64,000 nucleotides of DNA from Kingella pumchi (GCF_022288825.1 NZ_JAKOOW010000078.1:7365-71364), one strand, 5' to 3'. Counted from the stretch's first letter, positions 36,046-45,875 are shown. The notes: generated by a model from the sequence alone, not told the origin. Translations and numbers: made by a program.

Positions 36046-38127
36046 TTAGCTTTTGCCGTCGGCTTTGGCCGGCGGCGCGTCGGCTTTGGCGCCGCTCGCT
36101 TGGTCGGGTTTTTTGCCGCCGTCTTTGCCGTCTTTTCCATCTTTGACATCGGCGGGGCTTTCGCTTTCAGGCTGCGGCCAAAACAGCACCGACGGCCGTT
36201 CTTTGACAATCTGCCAGAAGGCGGCAAACACGCCCCACCAGCTGTCGATTTTGGTTTCGCGCGAGCGCAGCGCCACCCACAGGGTGATGGAAAAACTCAC
36301 CAGCAGATTGACGCCGCCGATCATCAGTACAAACACAATGCTGCGGATAAACACCCACAGGCCGAGGCCGCCGCTGGCAACGGTGTAGCCGACGTTGGCG
36401 GAAGAGAAGGCGACGTGGCGGATGTCGAGCGGCAGGCCGGTGGCGTGGCCGAAAAAGCCGGTGATGCCCAGCAGCATGCCGAAGCAGACATTACCCACCA
36501 GCGAGCCGTAGTTGCGGTGCCAGTAGTCGGCAAACCAGTTGCGCGCGCGTTGGGGCAGCAGGCGTTTGAGCAAGGGATGGTGGCGCAGGCGCATCCGCAG
36601 GTTGAGGTAGTCGCAGCGGTTGTCGAAAAAGCCGGAGATGATGCCGGAGCAAAACAGCCACACGCCGGCGATGGCGGCATACCACAGGGTGGGGCCGGCG
36701 GGGTCGATGGCTTTGAGTTGGTAGCGGATTTGCGCGTCGTTGAGCAGCGGCGTGCCGTGGTACAGGCCGTAAAACAGGGTAATCAGCAGCGCCAGGGTGG
36801 CCGCGACAAACATATTGCCGAACACCGCCACGCCCTGCGAGCGGAAAACGTCCACCAAAAGCTGCGCCAGCTTTTGGTTGACCGCGCGCTTGCCGTCGTT
36901 GCGCTCGACGGCGGCGGCGATGGTGGAAGCGGTCATCGCCGGCTGCTTGGTGGCGACGGTGCCGTGCAGCACGAAAATCAGCATAAAGCCGATGCCGTAG
37001 TTCAAACCTTCGGCGATGCTGCGCCAGAAATGGTTGTCGATTTTGGTGCCCAGATAGATTTTAAACAGCGACATCAGCGCAATCAGCACGCCGCCGCCGG
37101 CCGCGGAATAAAACAGGCCGCGAAACTCTTTTTTATTGCGGGTGATGTAGTGTTCGCCGTGGTCGCTGGTATTTTGGGTGATGCTGCGCGAGAGCATTTT
37201 CACGCTGCGCTTCCACAGCCAGGAAATGCTGTGCTGCTCGGCAGCGGCGTTGGCCAGCGTGCCGGTAAGCTCGAGCAGGCAGCGCGGCGGAATCTGCTCG
37301 GGCGAGAATACGTCCATCAGGAGCGTCATGCGGTTGAGGGTCTGCTCCAGCCGCTCTAGCAGGTGCGCCACCCCCAGCGACGAGCCGGCGCCGGCGCCGG
37401 TGCCGCGTTTGCGCAGGTGTTCGACCTGGCGGCGGCACTGGTCGAGCATCACATACAAATGGCTGTCGTCAAAAGGCGTGTTGCTGCTGCGCGCTTCCAC
37501 CCAGTGCGCCACTTCGCGCTTCAGGGCGACAAAGGGCGAATCGGCGTCCAGCAGTTTGGTGTCGAGCCGGATTAAGTCGGGCTCCAGCTCTTCGGCCGCC
37601 ACCCAGATCGACAGCATTTCCACCGCATACAGCCCTTCCTGGCGCAGATAGCGGTGCACGGTTTCACGCTCGCTCTCGCCCGCTGCCGCGCGCAGCAGCC
37701 GCAGCAGCGACGCCCACAGATGAATCGGCACCGCCGTCAGCCAGCGGCCGTCGTGCTCGTCGCTAAACAGAATGGCAAACACGTCGCGCAGGTCTTTTGG
37801 GTCTTTGTAAGAAGGATTGATGCGCTCGTACAGGCGGTCGGCCAGCTCGCGGCCGAAGCCTTCGCGCGAGAAAATCCCCACGCTGATAAACAGCGGGTAC
37901 AGGCGCACGCTGCCGAGCCAGCGGCAGAACATCGACGCCGTCTGCGCGCGCAGCTGCGGGTCTTTTTTCAGCAGCGACAACAAGGCCTGCACCCGCTGCG
38001 GCGCGCGCTTGGCCTTGCCGCGGCGCAGCCAGACCGTCAGCGCCTTGAGCAGGCCGAAGGCATCGTTGCGCGCCGCGCACAGCGCCACAAAATCGGCCAG
38101 TTTTTTTTCGTTCAAACGAACAACCAT
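36046..38127 (-). CDS. Large membrane protein annotated in relatives as site-specific recombinase (Gcr family)
   Basis: A 693-residue protein of a beta-proteobacterial family often called site-specific recombinase (Pfam SpecificRecomb), although most of it looks like an integral membrane protein and no recombinase active site is visible to me. The soluble N-terminal part (about 1-340) is helical and charged. The C-terminal part has several membrane helices: FYSAAGGGVLIALMSLFKIY, LNYGIGFMLIFVLHGTVATK, VFGNMFVAATLALLITLFYG, WLFCSGIISGFFDNRCDYLN and others. The tail is Lys/Asp/Ala-rich. GGAG lies 10 bases before ATG 38127. It is upstream of the LolA-like gene on the same strand; involvement in the APE pathway is not implied. 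The recombinase name should be treated with caution. Confidence 0.8.
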   Translation of the reverse strand: MVVRLNEKKLADFVALCAARNDAFGLLKALTVWLRRGKAKRAPQRVQALLSLLKKDPQLRAQTASMFCRWLGSVRLYPLFISVGIFSREGFGRELADRLYERINPSYKDPKDLRDVFAILFSDEHDGRWLTAVPIHLWASLLRLLRAAAGESERETVHRYLRQEGLYAVEMLSIWVAAEELEPDLIRLDTKLLDADSPFVALKREVAHWVEARSSNTPFDDSHLYVMLDQCRRQVEHLRKRGTGAGAGSSLGVAHLLERLEQTLNRMTLLMDVFSPEQIPPRCLLELTGTLANAAAEQHSISWLWKRSVKMLSRSITQNTSDHGEHYITRNKKEFRGLFYSAAGGGVLIALMSLFKIYLGTKIDNHFWRSIAEGLNYGIGFMLIFVLHGTVATKQPAMTASTIAAAVERNDGKRAVNQKLAQLLVDVFRSQGVAVFGNMFVAATLALLITLFYGLYHGTPLLNDAQIRYQLKAIDPAGPTLWYAAIAGVWLFCSGIISGFFDNRCDYLNLRMRLRHHPLLKRLLPQRARNWFADYWHRNYGSLVGNVCFGMLLGITGFFGHATGLPLDIRHVAFSSANVGYTVASGGLGLWVFIRSIVFVLMIGGVNLLVSFSITLWVALRSRETKIDSWWGVFAAFWQIVKERPSVLFWPQPESESPADVKDGKDGKDGGKKPDQASGAKADAPPAKADGKS

Positions 38128-38340
38128 TGCGGCAAAACTCCTTTTCAGGCTGCCTGAAAGACTGCCCCGTCCGCCGTTTGCAAGCGGCTACCTGAAAGCG
38201 GGCGGAAACATCAAAAAGGGGGCGATTATACCGCCAAAATCCGCCACGCCCGTTTGGCGGTTTTCAGGCTGCCTGCCAAAAGGCGGCCGGCGGCAGGCAG
38301 CCTGAAAGTCGGCGCAGGGCGCTTTGCCGCCCCGCCGCAC

Positions 38341-38369
38341 TTGTCCGCCGGCGGGAAACTCTCTATAAT
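38341..38369 (+). promoter_or_regulatory. Promoter of rpsB-tsf
   Basis: TTGTCC at 38341, a 17-base spacer and TATAAT at 38364-38369, giving a start near 38376 and a leader of about 120 bases before the rpsB ATG. Confidence 0.7.
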
Positions 38370-38374
38370 CCGCC

Positions 38375-38399
38375 GGCTTTCGTTTTGGAAGCCTTTTTT
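38375..38399 (+). terminator. Hairpin with T run at the very 5' end of the rpsB leader
   Basis: GGCTTTC pairs with GGAAGCC (7 pairs, one G-U) around a 5-base loop and is followed by TTTTTT. It begins about where transcription should start. It may be an attenuator, an mRNA-protecting 5' stem, or a terminator for a transcript from upstream. Confidence 0.45.
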
Positions 38400-38495
38400 A
38401 TTTTCAACCAAACGCTCGCATTTGCCGCGACAAGGGTGCTTTGTCTGCAAAGTTCTTGCGCAAATGTCTGCTTTAACCCTTTGTAAGGAAATTCA

Positions 38496-39227
38496 ATGTC
38501 TCAAATCACCATGCGCCAGATGATGGAAGCCGGCGTACACTTCGGCCACCAAACCCGTTACTGGAACCCGAAAATGGAACAATACATTTTCGGCGCGCGC
38601 AACAAAATCCACATCATCAACCTGGAAAAAACCCTGCCGCTGTTTCAGGCTGCCCAAGAAGCCGTCCGCCGTCTGGTTGCCAACAAAGGCACCGTACTGT
38701 TTGTCGGCACCAAACGCCAGGCACGCGACATCATCCGCGAAGAAGCCACCCGCGCCGGCATGCCCTATGTCGATCACCGCTGGTTGGGCGGCATGCTGAC
38801 CAACTACAAAACCGTCAAACAGTCGATCAAACGCCTGGAAGAAAAAGCTGCCATTTTGGAAAACGGCGAAGCCAGCGGCTACAACAAAAAAGAGCTGCTG
38901 GACATGACCCGCGAAGTGGAAAAACTGCAGCGCTCTTTGGGCGGCATCAAAGACATGAAAGGCCTGCCCGACGCCATTTTCGTGATTGACACCGGCTACC
39001 AGCACGGCACCATCGTCGAAGCCGCCAAACTCGGCATTCCGGTTATCGCCGTTGTCGACAGCAACAACAGCTTCGACAATGTGGACTACATCATCCCCGG
39101 CAACGACGACTCCGCCAAAGCCATCCGCCTGTACTGCCGCGGCATCGCCGACGCGGTACTGGAAGGCAAAAACCAGTCGCTGCAGGAAACCGTAGCCGCC
39201 GCACAGGCCGCTGCCGAAGCACAATAA
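38496..39227 (+). CDS. rpsB: 30S ribosomal protein S2
   Basis: A 243-residue small-subunit protein, with the family signatures [20 protein letters not shown] (residues 5-24), [18 protein letters not shown] strand (here [17 protein letters not shown]), [20 protein letters not shown] and [33 protein letters not shown] precedes ATG 38496. A DUS is embedded in-frame as LFQAAQEAV near residue 50 without disturbing the fold. As in most bacteria it is followed by tsf, here after 124 bases with a partial DUS. A good promoter lies upstream. Confidence 0.99.
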   Translation: MSQITMRQMMEAGVHFGHQTRYWNPKMEQYIFGARNKIHIINLEKTLPLFQAAQEAVRRLVANKGTVLFVGTKRQARDIIREEATRAGMPYVDHRWLGGMLTNYKTVKQSIKRLEEKAAILENGEASGYNKKELLDMTREVEKLQRSLGGIKDMKGLPDAIFVIDTGYQHGTIVEAAKLGIPVIAVVDSNNSFDNVDYIIPGNDDSAKAIRLYCRGIADAVLEGKNQSLQETVAAAQAAAEAQ

Positions 39228-39351
39228 GCGGGGCTTCCCGCACAAGGGGCGCTCGCCCCTTTTCCCTTTCAGGCAGGCTGTCCGCCCTTTTCAGGCAGCC
39301 TGCCCCGTTTTGAATGCGGCTGCGGCCGTAACACTTTAGGAGTTTGAAAAA

Positions 39352-40206
39352 ATGGCGAATATTACTGCGAAAATGGTTGCCGATCTGCGCGCCGCCACCG
39401 GCCTGGGCATGATGGAATGCAAAAAAGCGCTGGTGGAAGCCGACGGCGACATGGCCAAAGCCGAAGAAATCCTGCGCATCAAATCCGGCGCCAAAGCCGG
39501 CAAACTGGCCGGCCGTACCGCCGCCGAAGGCGTGCTGGCCTACGCCATCGAAGGCAATGCCGGCGCACTGGTGGAAATCAACTGCGAAACCGACTTCGTT
39601 GCCAAAGACGCCGGTTTCCTGGCTTTCGCCCAGTCTGTAGCCAAAACCGCGGTAGCGAAAAAACCCGCTTCCGTTGAAGATTTGGCCGCGCTGGTGGAAG
39701 AAGAGCGCAAAGCCGTGATCGCCAAACTGGGCGAAAACATCAGCGTGCGCCGCTTCCAGCTGATCGAAACCGCCAACTCGCTGACCGCCTACATCCACGG
39801 CGCCGCCGCCAACGAAGGCGTGCTGGTGGAATACAAAGGCGCCGAAGACGTTGCCCGCAAAGTCGGCATGCACATCGTTGCCGCCAAACCGCAATGCGTA
39901 TCCGAAGACCAGGTGGACGCCGAAACCGTGGAAAAAGAGCGCCACATCTACACCCAGCAGGCCATCGAGTCCGGCAAACCCGCCGACATTGCCGCCAAAA
40001 TGGTTGAAGGCCGCATCAAAAAATTCCTTGCCGAAGTGACCCTCAACGGCCAGGCTTTCGTGATGAACCCCGACCAGACCGTTGCCCAGTTCCTGAAAGA
40101 GAACGGCGCCGAAGTGGTGAATTTCGTCCGCTACAAAGTGGGCGACGGCATCGAGAAAAAAGAAGTCGATTACGCAGCCGAAGTGGCCGCTGCCGCCAAA
40201 GTGTAA
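39352..40206 (+). CDS. tsf: Elongation factor Ts
   Basis: Nucleotide exchange factor for EF-Tu, 284 residues, the usual length. It shows the N-terminal UBA-like module with the signature [20 protein letters not shown] (residues 11-30), the core signature [20 protein letters not shown] (about 78-97), and the C-terminal [13 protein letters not shown] block, here [30 protein letters not shown] precedes ATG 39352. It is co-transcribed with rpsB and ended by the terminator at 40224. No DUS falls inside the gene. Confidence 0.99.
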   Translation: MANITAKMVADLRAATGLGMMECKKALVEADGDMAKAEEILRIKSGAKAGKLAGRTAAEGVLAYAIEGNAGALVEINCETDFVAKDAGFLAFAQSVAKTAVAKKPASVEDLAALVEEERKAVIAKLGENISVRRFQLIETANSLTAYIHGAAANEGVLVEYKGAEDVARKVGMHIVAAKPQCVSEDQVDAETVEKERHIYTQQAIESGKPADIAAKMVEGRIKKFLAEVTLNGQAFVMNPDQTVAQFLKENGAEVVNFVRYKVGDGIEKKEVDYAAEVAAAAKV

Positions 40207-40223
40207 ACCGGCATCTCATCCAA

Positions 40224-40253
40224 ACGCCCGCAGGCAACTGCGGGTGTTTTTTC
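40224..40253 (+). terminator. Intrinsic terminator of rpsB-tsf
   Basis: CCCGCAG and CTGCGGG around a GCAA loop, flanked by AC/GT pairs, followed by TTTTTT. A DUS hairpin (40265-40310) follows as a second, bidirectional stop. Confidence 0.85.
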
Positions 40254-40264
40254 GTTTTCCAACA

Positions 40265-40310
40265 AAAAAGCAGCCTGAAAACCATGATTTTGGCTTTCAG
40301 GCTGCTTTTT
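40265..40310. terminator. Inverted DUS hairpin between tsf and the ABC ATPase gene
   Basis: AAAAAGCAGCCTGAAA and TTTCAGGCTGCTTTTT face each other; the convergent genes tsf and 40350-41294 end on either side. Confidence 0.7.
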
Positions 40311-40349
40311 GCCGTTTTGCAGGCTTGAAAAGACGTGTTTGCTGCGGTT

Positions 40350-41294
40350 TCAGGCTGCCTGCCCGTTAAAACCGACTATCCGCGCGTAATCGACGGCGGC
40401 CTTGCAATGCCAGTCCCAGTCCGGCCGCTCGGCCTGCTCGCAAAAGGTGGTCAGCCGGCCCAGCTGCGGGTGATCGAGTTCGACACGCCAGCGTTCGGGC
40501 TGGCGGAAGATGCCGGCGATGCGGCAGCTCTCGCCTTCGCCGCCGAGACGGATGGCGTCGGGCGGCACATAGCGCGTTTCGCTGACATTCAGGCAGCCGA
40601 GCAGGCGGGCGGCGGCGGCGGATGCCGGCCGCGCCAGTATTTGCTGCGGCGTGCCGTGCTGGATGATGCGGCCGTTGGCCAGCAGGGCGATGGCATCGGC
40701 GGTCAGGCAGGCTTCGGCGGGGTCGTGGCTGAGCAGCACGGCGGGCACGGCGCAGCGGACAACCTGTTCGCGCACCTGCGCCTGTAATTGGCTGCGCAGC
40801 ACGGTATCGAGACTGGAAAACGGTTCGTCCAGCAGCATTACCTGCGGCTCGGCCAGCAGCGCGCGCGCCAGCGCCACCCGCTGCTGTTCGCCGCCGGAAA
40901 GAGCGGTAACGCGGCGCTCGGCAAGCGCGGCCATGCCCAGCTGTTCGAGCACGGCTTCGGTGCGGCGGCGGGCTTCGGCTTTGGGCGTGCCGCGCAGGCG
41001 CAGGCCGAAGGCGGCGTTCTGCCACACGTTCAGGTGCGGAAGCAGGGCGAAATCCTGAAACATCATCGCGCAGCCGCGCCGCTGCGGCGGCAGGCCGTTG
41101 AGCCGGCGGCCGGCCAGCAGGATGTCGCCGCTGTCGGGCTCGGTCAGGCCGGCGATCATATTGAGCAGCGTCGATTTGCCGCTGCCGCTGGCGCCGAGCA
41201 CCGCCAGAATGCGGCCGTTTTCCACCGTCAGGCTGATGTCGCGGGCAACGGTTTTGGCGGGGAAGCGTTTGCAGATGTTTTTCAGTTCGAGCAT
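40350..41294 (-). CDS. ABC transporter ATP-binding protein, orphan, importer type
   Basis: A 314-residue ATPase with all motifs: Walker A LGASGSGKSTLLNMI (about residue 35), Q-loop MMFQDFALLPHL, signature LSGGEQQRVALARALL, Walker B VMLLDEPFSSLDT and H-loop LLSHD. After about residue 230 a TOBE-like C-terminal domain (PPDAIRLGGEGESCRIAGIF) points to importers of the sulfate/iron/thiamine/polyamine group (CysA/FbpC/ThiQ-like). No permease or binding protein is adjacent, so the substrate cannot be told. The ATG at 41294 is preferred over an in-frame GTG three codons upstream. The peptide FRQPERWRV is DUS-derived, and the last residues QAA plus TGA are a DUS. Confidence 0.85.
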   Translation of the reverse strand: MLELKNICKRFPAKTVARDISLTVENGRILAVLGASGSGKSTLLNMIAGLTEPDSGDILLAGRRLNGLPPQRRGCAMMFQDFALLPHLNVWQNAAFGLRLRGTPKAEARRRTEAVLEQLGMAALAERRVTALSGGEQQRVALARALLAEPQVMLLDEPFSSLDTVLRSQLQAQVREQVVRCAVPAVLLSHDPAEACLTADAIALLANGRIIQHGTPQQILARPASAAAARLLGCLNVSETRYVPPDAIRLGGEGESCRIAGIFRQPERWRVELDHPQLGRLTTFCEQAERPDWDWHCKAAVDYARIVGFNGQAA

Positions 41295-41468
41295 GGCGGC
41301 CACTCGGGAAACGGGGTAAGGGCGGCTATCGTAGCAGGGTTTGCTGCCGCCGGTGGGTTTTTGCGGCTTTCAGGCTGCCTGAAAAGCGTAAGGGCATCTT
41401 TTTTCAGGCTGCCTGAACAGTCTTGGCAGGCGCGGCGGCAGGCAGCCTGAAAAGCGGATTTCAGTCTT

Positions 41469-41984
41469 TCAGGCTGCCTGATTGTCGCTTTCCAAGATGG
41501 CCAGCCAGCTTTTCAAATCCTGCTCCAGGCGCTGCCGCGTTGCAGGGTCGAGCTTGTCGAGCAGGCGCTGTTCGTTGGCCACGTGGGGGAAGACGGCCTG
41601 TTCGATCCGTTCTTTGCCGCTGGCACTCAGGCGCACCAGCAGGCTGCGGGCGTCTTCGGGGTTGGTCAGGCGCTCGATCCAGCCTTCGGCTTCGAGCTTT
41701 TTCAGGCGGGTGCTGATGGTGCCGGAGCTGACCATCAGCGACGAGTAAAGCTCGGTGGGCGTCAGCGTGTAGGGCGCGCCGCTGCGGCGCAGGGTGGCGA
41801 GTACGTCAAACAGCCCGCCGCCCAGCCCGTGCGCGGCAAATACCCGCTCCAATTCGCGGTCGATCTGCGCGGCGCAGCGTTTGAGCCGGCCGATCAGTAT
41901 CATGTTTTCCGCTGCCAAAGCGGGCAGCTCTTTGTGCCATTGGGCGGCGATGGCGTCCACCGCGTCTTGCTCCTGGGCGTTCAT
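41469..41984 (-). CDS. MarR-family transcription regulator
   Basis: A 171-residue winged-helix regulator. The DNA-binding part is seen in FDVLATLRRSGAPYTLTPTE, LYSSLMVSSGTISTRLKKLE and AEGWIERLTNPEDARSLLVR (wing with the DxR motif conserved in MarR), about residues 60-120. It is divergent from an EamA exporter gene with 154 bases between them, which hold two inverted sites of the MarR type (42026-42043 and 42059-42076). It probably represses both genes and is released by a small molecule exported by EamA. AAAGGAG precedes ATG 41984. The C-terminus QAA and stop come from a DUS. Confidence 0.92.
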   Translation of the reverse strand: MNAQEQDAVDAIAAQWHKELPALAAENMILIGRLKRCAAQIDRELERVFAAHGLGGGLFDVLATLRRSGAPYTLTPTELYSSLMVSSGTISTRLKKLEAEGWIERLTNPEDARSLLVRLSASGKERIEQAVFPHVANEQRLLDKLDPATRQRLEQDLKSWLAILESDNQAA

Positions 41985-42025
41985 AGCGTCTCCTTTGTGC
42001 CGGTTGGTCAGTCAGTGCGCTATTT

Positions 42026-42043
42026 TATCTTGACAGCAAGACA
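42026..42043 (+). promoter_or_regulatory. Putative MarR operator, site 1
   Basis: TATCTTGACAGCAAGACA, with the perfect core palindrome TCTTG-ACAG-CAAGA. The form is typical of MarR-family operators and lies between the divergent MarR and EamA genes. Confidence 0.65.
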
Positions 42044-42058
42044 GTTGCTGCGTTAATT

Positions 42059-42076
42059 TGTCTCGCCATTAAGATA
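42059..42076 (-). promoter_or_regulatory. Putative MarR operator, site 2, inverted
   Basis: Read on the minus strand: TATCTTAATGGCGAGACA, matching site 1 at 13 of 18 bases. Centres are 33 bases apart, about three helical turns, so two dimers could bind the same face. Confidence 0.6.
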
Positions 42077-42138
42077 AATCCATAAACTGCTTTTCAGGCT
42101 GCCTGATCCCGCCCGAACGCATCCGCCAAGGAAAACCC

Positions 42139-42996
42139 ATGTCCGCCGCCCGCAACCGCGATTTGCTGATTACTGCCCTTGCCCCGCTGATTTGGGGCAG
42201 CACTTATCTGGTTACCACCGAATTTCTGCCGCCCAACCGCCCGTTTACCGCCGCGCTGATCCGCGTGCTGCCCGCCGGTTTGCTGCTGCTGGCCTACACC
42301 CGCCGCGCGCCCGCACGCGGCGAATGGGCGCGGGTGGTACTGCTGGGTGTGCTCAATATCGGCCTGTTTCAGGCCATGCTGTTTGTTTCCGCCTACCGCC
42401 TGCCGGGCGGGCTGGCGGCCACGCTCAGCTCGACGCAGACGCTGATGATTCTGCTATTAGGCTGGCTGATCGGTAAAAACATGCCGCCCAAAGCCGCATG
42501 GGGCTGGGCGGCGGCGGGGGTGGCGGGCATCGCGCTGATGGTGCTGTCGCCGCAGGCGCGGTTTGACGGCTGGGGCATGGCGGCGGCGCTCACCGGCGCG
42601 GCGGGCATGGCGCTGGGCGTGTATCTGTCGAAACACTGGCGCATTTCGCTGAACGCGCTGGCCTTTACCGGCTGGCAGTTATTGTTTGGCGGACTGTTTC
42701 TGCTGCCCGCCGCCCTGCTGCTGGAAACGCCGCCCGACACGCTGACGGCGGCCAATATCGGCGGTTATCTCTATCTGAGCCTGTTTGGCGCGTTGTTTGC
42801 CTACGCGCTGTATTTTCGCGGCATCGCCAAGCTGCCGCCCGCCGTGGTTTCTTCGCTCGCCCTGCTCAGCCCCGTGTGCGCCTTTGTACTGGGCTGGCTG
42901 TTTTTGGGGCAGAGCATGGACGCCAAATCGCTCTTGGGCTTCGCGCTGGCGCTGGCATCGATTTTCGGCGTGCAAAAGGCGATGCGCCAGGCATAG
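42139..42996 (+). CDS. EamA-family (DMT) exporter
   Basis: A 285-residue inner-membrane protein with ten predicted helices in two EamA repeats (about 7-140 and 150-280): LAPLIWGSTYLVTTEFLP is the usual first helix, and WLFLGQSMDAKSLLGFALAL the usual end of the second repeat. The family exports amino acids, metabolites or drugs. The partner regulator is the divergent MarR gene, with shared operators in between. AAGGAAAA precedes ATG 42139. The downstream 57 bases up to the ArsR-type gene hold a degenerate GGCAGTCTGAAA and DUS pair, where the two convergent genes end. Confidence 0.9.
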   Translation: MSAARNRDLLITALAPLIWGSTYLVTTEFLPPNRPFTAALIRVLPAGLLLLAYTRRAPARGEWARVVLLGVLNIGLFQAMLFVSAYRLPGGLAATLSSTQTLMILLLGWLIGKNMPPKAAWGWAAAGVAGIALMVLSPQARFDGWGMAAALTGAAGMALGVYLSKHWRISLNALAFTGWQLLFGGLFLLPAALLLETPPDTLTAANIGGYLYLSLFGALFAYALYFRGIAKLPPAVVSSLALLSPVCAFVLGWLFLGQSMDAKSLLGFALALASIFGVQKAMRQA

Positions 42997-43053
42997 GCAG
43001 TCTGAAAAGTAAAAAGCAGCCTGAAAACCGAAAACCGGGTTTCAGGCTGTTTT

Positions 43054-43362
43054 TTACGGCGTTTTATCTTCGGCTTCGGCGCAGAAAAACGAATACAGCA
43101 GTTTGATGGTTTCGCCCACGCGCGCATCGGCCAGATAGTAGAGCCGCTCGCGGTGCTTGGTTTCGCAGGCCACCAGCCCCGCTTCGCGCAGCAGGGCCAG
43201 TTGTGTAGAAGTGGCCGCCTGCGGCAGGCCGGTAAGCTGCGAAAGCTCGGTAACGTTGCGTTGCGCTTCGTGCAGGTTGCACAGCACGGCCAGGCGGTTG
43301 GGGTTGGCCAGCAGCTTCAAAAAGGCGGCGGCTTCTTCATAGGGGGGATTTTCGGTGTCCAT
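43054..43362 (-). CDS. ArsR/SmtB-family regulator, YgaV/BigR-like
   Basis: A 102-residue winged-helix repressor starting MDTENPPYEEAAAFLKLLAN at ATG 43362. The ArsR fold is clear: LANPNRLAVLCNLHEAQRNV, TELSQLTGLPQAATSTQLAL (recognition helix), LREAGLVACETKHRERLYYL (wing). Three cysteines (VLCNL near 31, VACET near 69, FFCAE near 94) recall the sulfide-sensing YgaV, BigR and SqrR proteins, which use paired cysteines rather than metal sites. It sits just downstream of a YgaP-like rhodanese and a DUF2892 gene, the same association as ygaVP. The spacer holds a large AG-DUS palindrome (43401-43441), a dialect foreign to this genome. Confidence 0.88.
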   Translation of the reverse strand: MDTENPPYEEAAAFLKLLANPNRLAVLCNLHEAQRNVTELSQLTGLPQAATSTQLALLREAGLVACETKHRERLYYLADARVGETIKLLYSFFCAEAEDKTP

Positions 43363-43400
43363 GATGGCGGGTTTGCGGTGTGTTTTTGTTTTAAAAGATG

Positions 43401-43441
43401 TTTCAGACGGCCTTTGTCGGTATTGCAAAGGCCGTCTGAAA
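43401..43441. terminator. Inverted pair of foreign-dialect DUS between rhodanese and ArsR genes
   Basis: TTTCAGACGGCCTTTG pairs with CAAAGGCCGTCTGAAA, a 16-base stem with a 9-base loop. This is the AGGCCGTCTGAA type of Neisseria proper, not the local AGGCAGCCTGAA type. Confidence 0.8.
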
Positions 43442-43473
43442 TATTGTGGCAGGCGGATTGTACCAGCTTTGCT

Positions 43474-44004
43474 TCAAGCCTGATTCCACGGCATCCGCGC
43501 CAGCAGTTTGGCCATGCCGCAAAATCCGGTCAGCCCCGCCGTGAGCAGTCCCGCGCCCACCAAAGCAGCGAGCAGGTAAAACACGGGGGAGAAAACCGCG
43601 CCGCCGATAACGCTAAGCAACACCAGCGAGCCGGCGCCAATCTGCACCTGCCGCATCATATCCAGCGGCGCGCTGCGGTCGGTGACGGTGGGCAGGCCGG
43701 CTTTTTTCCATGCCTGCAGACCGCCGTCCAAAATATAGGCCGTGCGCCCGTTTGCCGCTGCCGCCAGCGTTGCCGCTGCCTGCGCGGTGCGCATGCCCGA
43801 CAGGCAATGGAACACCAATATATCGGCATTGGCGGCGGCAGATGGCAGTTTTTCTGCCAACTCATCGGGCGCGATGCACAGCGCTTGGGCAATATGCTCG
43901 CGCCGGTATTCGGCTGGGCTGCGGATGTCGATAAGCAGCACTTCTTTGCCGAACTTGCCGATTTCGTCCGCTCCGATGCGCGGCAAAGTGTCCGCCGCGC
44001 TCAT
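43474..44004 (-). CDS. YgaP-like membrane rhodanese
   Basis: A 176-residue protein: rhodanese domain (residues about 8-105; LLIDIRSPAEYRREHIAQAL and the active-site loop VFHCLSGMRTAQAA with catalytic cysteine), then two membrane helices of the DUF2892 type (VQIGAGSLVLLSVIGGAVFS, FYLLAALVGAGLLTAGLTGF) and the ending CGMAKLLARMPWN, as in E. coli YgaP. Such proteins take sulfane sulfur (and can be S-nitrosated) at the inner membrane. It overlaps the upstream DUF2892 gene by 4 bases, and the sulfide-sensor-like ArsR gene follows, so this is a sulfur-detoxification module. Confidence 0.92.
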   Translation of the reverse strand: MSAADTLPRIGADEIGKFGKEVLLIDIRSPAEYRREHIAQALCIAPDELAEKLPSAAANADILVFHCLSGMRTAQAAATLAAAANGRTAYILDGGLQAWKKAGLPTVTDRSAPLDMMRQVQIGAGSLVLLSVIGGAVFSPVFYLLAALVGAGLLTAGLTGFCGMAKLLARMPWNQA

Positions 44005-44195
44005 TTTTTATCAACCGGACAAGTATTGATGCCGAGCAGGCTGTACAGCAGGCAGCTCGACATTAAACCGGTAGCCAGCGGCACTACGCCGATCCAGCCC
44101 CACCAGCCGATATAGCCCATTAGCGCGCCCGCAATCAGGGCGATACCCAAAACAATCCGGATAATCCGGTCGATTGTGCCGACATTTCGTTTCAT
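44001..44195 (-). CDS. Small DUF2892 membrane protein
   Basis: A 64-residue protein with two membrane helices (IIRIVLGIALIAGALMGYIG and IGVVPLATGLMSSCLLYSLL) and the family ending LLGINTCPVDKK. The start MKRNVGTIDRII at 44195 is preferred because AGGAG lies six bases upstream; an ATG two codons earlier would overlap the ribosome site. DUF2892 domains are often fused to or beside rhodaneses; the CxxxxxxxxxC spacing near the end (SSCLL and NTCP) may handle sulfur. It is the first gene of the module with the rhodanese and ArsR genes; an AT-rich palindrome lies just upstream. Confidence 0.87.
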   Translation of the reverse strand: MKRNVGTIDRIIRIVLGIALIAGALMGYIGWWGWIGVVPLATGLMSSCLLYSLLGINTCPVDKK

Positions 44196-44212
44196 GTTCA
44201 TCTCCTGAGAAG

Positions 44213-44236
44213 CATATATAAGTAATTTTATATATG
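44213..44236. promoter_or_regulatory. AT-rich palindrome, putative operator of the sulfur module
   Basis: CATATATAA, six bases, TTATATATG: a perfect 9+9 inverted repeat 17 bases upstream of the DUF2892 start, overlapping the likely promoter. Its size and composition suit an ArsR-family repressor such as the one encoded at 43054. Confidence 0.6.
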
Positions 44237-44406
44237 TGTTGAATGATAGATGAAAAGATGGCGGCTTGTCAAACTCGGGGCGGTACTTTCAGGCTGCCTG
44301 AAAGTTTTATAAAAGCCCGAAGCTGCCTGAATACCGTCTTGCCATTGATATGGAAAAAGCAGCCTGAAACCGAGAATCAGGTTTCAGACTGCCTTTAACA
44401 TTTGCC

Positions 44407-45846
<1,440 letters not shown>

Positions 45847-45875
45847 TTAGAAATCCGCACAAGTGCCGGCCATGC

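Larger units (their letters stand above)
38128..38495. other. Divergent spacer with the rpsB promoter and leader
   Basis: The left part holds DUS near 38143, 38264 and 38298 and a CGGCTACCTGAA variant at 38186. The right part holds the rpsB promoter (38341-38369), an early hairpin (38375-38399) and a leader of about 120 bases. No gene was seen. Confidence 0.65.

Noticed and set aside
36046..38127. A true tyrosine or serine recombinase
   Set aside because: The family name is site-specific recombinase, but the sequence is mostly membrane helices and lacks visible R-H-R-Y or serine recombinase motifs.
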